This document shows positions 4,581-6,131 of a stretch of 6,131 nucleotides of DNA, one piece after another. Each line of letters begins with the position of its first letter. Positions within the stretch are counted from its first letter, which is position 1. Origin of the DNA: an uncultured Clostridia bacterium (GTDB lineage: Bacteria > Bacillota > Clostridia > Christensenellales > Borkfalkiaceae); assembly GCA_947629605.1 (NCBI GenBank), contig CANREK010000085.1, forward strand, positions 1 through 6,131, in the 5' to 3' direction. Under the pieces are notes generated by a model. That model saw only the letters and a program-made list of their open reading frames with translations, was not told the DNA's origin and did no database searches. The position numbers were made by a program, and so were the translations under genes.

Positions 4581-6131
4581 CGCTCTTATCGGGGCGGTCA
4601 TCCTCTTCGGGCAGGTCGATCTTCCCCTCCTGCGGTCGGGTTTGAAGCATGCGTCGCTCTTCCTCCTCGCGGCGTTTTTTCTTGCGCCTCGACTGCACGA
4701 TGAGAAGAACCGTGACGGTCGCCGCACCCGCGACTACGACGCACATGATGACGATGGCCGTGATGAGCGCGGAATCCCCGCCTTCGCCGTAATTGGTCAG
4801 GTTTTTATCTGCCGAGAGGGAGCGCTCCTCCTCGGAGAGCGTAAAGGTGAGTTCACCGAGCGGCAAGCTCTCCCGCGTGAGCGTGTACCCTCCCTCTTCC
4901 CTCTCGGAAAAGTTCAGAGAACTGTCGGAAATGTAGAAGGGGGTGTCGATATCCACGGTGAGCTGTCCGAATTTTTCCCACTTCTGCGCGGGGGAAAGGA
5001 GATAGCGATAGGAGTAGAGATCCTGCGCACGTCTCTGATCCACCGAGGGATAGATGGGCGCGGTGACGGCATTGACGGCTCTCCCCTGCGCGGGCACGGT
5101 GACGGTGTATTCATACCACTGCATGAGCGCCCCCGCCTCATCGAGATCCTGCGGGGTAAAATCGGAGAAGCACGTCCTTGCATACATTTTTGCCTCGATG
5201 CCGTCGATGAAGGCGTTCTTCCAATCCTCCTCGGAGACGGCGCTGTTTTCCCCCCGAAAAGAGAGGGCAAAGTCCGAAAATGTGCTTGTATTGCGCGATT
5301 CCACGGTGACGACGGCCGACGCATCCGTGACGGCATCGCCATCTTCATAGCGGAACACATGCGTCTCGGGCGCCGTGATGTCCTCGCCGAGCACATAGAC
5401 CGTGAAGCGGGCGGGACTTTCTTCCACGCAGTTGAAGCCGTAGGAAAGTTTCGCCCTGCCGTCCTTGACGCCGTAGCCGCAATGGTCGCGGCAGAAGATG
5501 CGCGAGTGCTGTACCGAGGCGCCGAACAGGATGGAGAAGTGGACAAAATCATATTCGTAGGCGCCGGTCGTGGCGGGCTCCGACGGGGAAACGTCCACGC
5601 GGAAGGTATATGCCGTGACGGGAAGATCGTCCCTGTAAAAATCGCCCGTGCGGCCGTACAGTCGCCGAAGTCCCTCTTCCAAATCGAACTCGCCGCCGCC
5701 CTTTTGCGAGAGCGCGGTGTGGCGGAGCCGAAGCGCCACATCTTTCCCGTCTTGCGTTACGGAGTAGCCGAGCGCCGTTCTGTCAAGTTCCTCGAAATGG
5801 CAGTACTCGGGCAGTGTGCCGAGGGGCAAGACGAGGGTGAGGTCCTTGGGTTCGTCTGCGGGATTGTGAAAGGTGTATTCCGCCGTGAACTTTCCGCCGT
5901 AGGCTTGGAATTGCTCCGCGGTGCCGTCCAAGGGAGATACGGGGAACTCCGAGAGGCTGAAACTCAGATGTTCCTTTTCTACCTCGACGGAGCCTTGATC
6001 GCCCACGAGGATGGCCCCCATGCCGTCCGCGCCTTCGAAATAGGTCGGTGCGGGTGCGGGACCTGCGGCGGCGGTTTCGGACTGCCCTGCGGCAAGGGCT
6101 GCCGCCGAGAGCGGCACGGCGAGAAGCAAGG
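4576..6131 (-). CDS. Exported, membrane-anchored protein of unknown function (5' end outside window, at least 517 aa)
   Basis: The frame is open to the window edge. The codon at 6127-6129 is TTG, probably an internal Leu, so the true start lies upstream. The visible N terminus, LLLAVPLSAAALAAG, is the core and likely cleavage region of a signal peptide whose basic start is missing. An extracytoplasmic domain of about 430 residues follows. It is acidic and beta-rich in character, with a few Cys (EYCHFEE, FCRDHCGYG, FNCVEES, RTCFSDF) and phrases such as AEYTFHNPADEPKDLTLVLPLG. One membrane segment (about residues 453-479, ITAIVIMCVVVAGAATVTVLLIV) is followed by the basic run RRKKKRR and an acidic tail. 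Topology is therefore type I: outside domain, inside tail. There is no LPXTG anchor. I do not recognise the family. A loose similarity to DUF4424-type domains in the first 150 residues is possible but unproven. Confidence 0.8.
   Translation of the reverse strand, partial: LLLAVPLSAAALAAGQSETAAAGPAPAPTYFEGADGMGAILVGDQGSVEVEKEHLSFSLSEFPVSPLDGTAEQFQAYGGKFTAEYTFHNPADEPKDLTLVLPLGTLPEYCHFEELDRTALGYSVTQDGKDVALRLRHTALSQKGGGEFDLEEGLRRLYGRTGDFYRDDLPVTAYTFRVDVSPSEPATTGAYEYDFVHFSILFGASVQHSRIFCRDHCGYGVKDGRAKLSYGFNCVEESPARFTVYVLGEDITAPETHVFRYEDGDAVTDASAVVTVESRNTSTFSDFALSFRGENSAVSEEDWKNAFIDGIEAKMYARTCFSDFTPQDLDEAGALMQWYEYTVTVPAQGRAVNAVTAPIYPSVDQRRAQDLYSYRYLLSPAQKWEKFGQLTVDIDTPFYISDSSLNFSEREEGGYTLTRESLPLGELTFTLSEEERSLSADKNLTNYGEGGDSALITAIVIMCVVVAGAATVTVLLIVQSRRKKKRREEEERRMLQTRPQEGKIDLPEEDDRPDKSE

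Noticed and set aside
6127..6129. TTG as the real start of the surface-protein gene
   Set aside because: Starting there would leave a signal peptide without a positively charged N region, and the frame stays open to the window edge.

Overview
The window carries an iron-uptake locus, a metallo-aminopeptidase gene and the 3' part of a gene for a membrane-anchored surface protein. GC-rich coding DNA, strong AGGAGG-type ribosome binding sites, consensus sigma-70-type (housekeeping sigma) promoters, a tandem pair of FeoA proteins ahead of FeoB, and GC-hairpin intergenic repeats point to a Gram-positive anaerobe of the Bacillota, most likely class Clostridia. No species can be named from the sequence alone.

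Layout. Positions 1-3150 hold a leftward feo operon. In transcription order it has a strong promoter near 3119-3147, a structured leader, a short divergent feoA-like gene (3025-2813), a 220-bp gap, a canonical feoA (2592-2356) and feoB (2359-2). The feoA and feoB reading frames overlap by four bases. The gap contains a 119-bp hairpin-rich repeat with inverted ends and an AT-rich tract. Positions 3150-3278 form a divergent promoter region. Positions 3279-4520 encode a rightward M18-family aminopeptidase with its own TTGACA/TATAAT promoter. A bidirectional terminator at 4546-4580 separates it from a convergent leftward gene (4576 to the window edge). That gene encodes an exported protein with one C-terminal membrane segment and a very basic cytoplasmic tail, and it matches no family I can name with confidence.

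How it works together. FeoB is the GTP-dependent ferrous iron transporter and FeoA its small SH3-like partner. The second FeoA-like protein is probably an accessory or modulator. The most interesting feature is regulatory. Three copies of the same 16-bp inverted repeat, GTTCGC-N4-GCGAAC, lie within 150 bp. One is at the predicted +1 of the feo promoter, one is just upstream of the feoA-like gene's ribosome binding site, and one lies midway between the feo and aminopeptidase promoters. It does not resemble a Fur box. It may be the operator of an unidentified, possibly DtxR-like, metal regulator, or a set of RNA hairpins. The aminopeptidase and the surface protein have no evident functional link to iron uptake.
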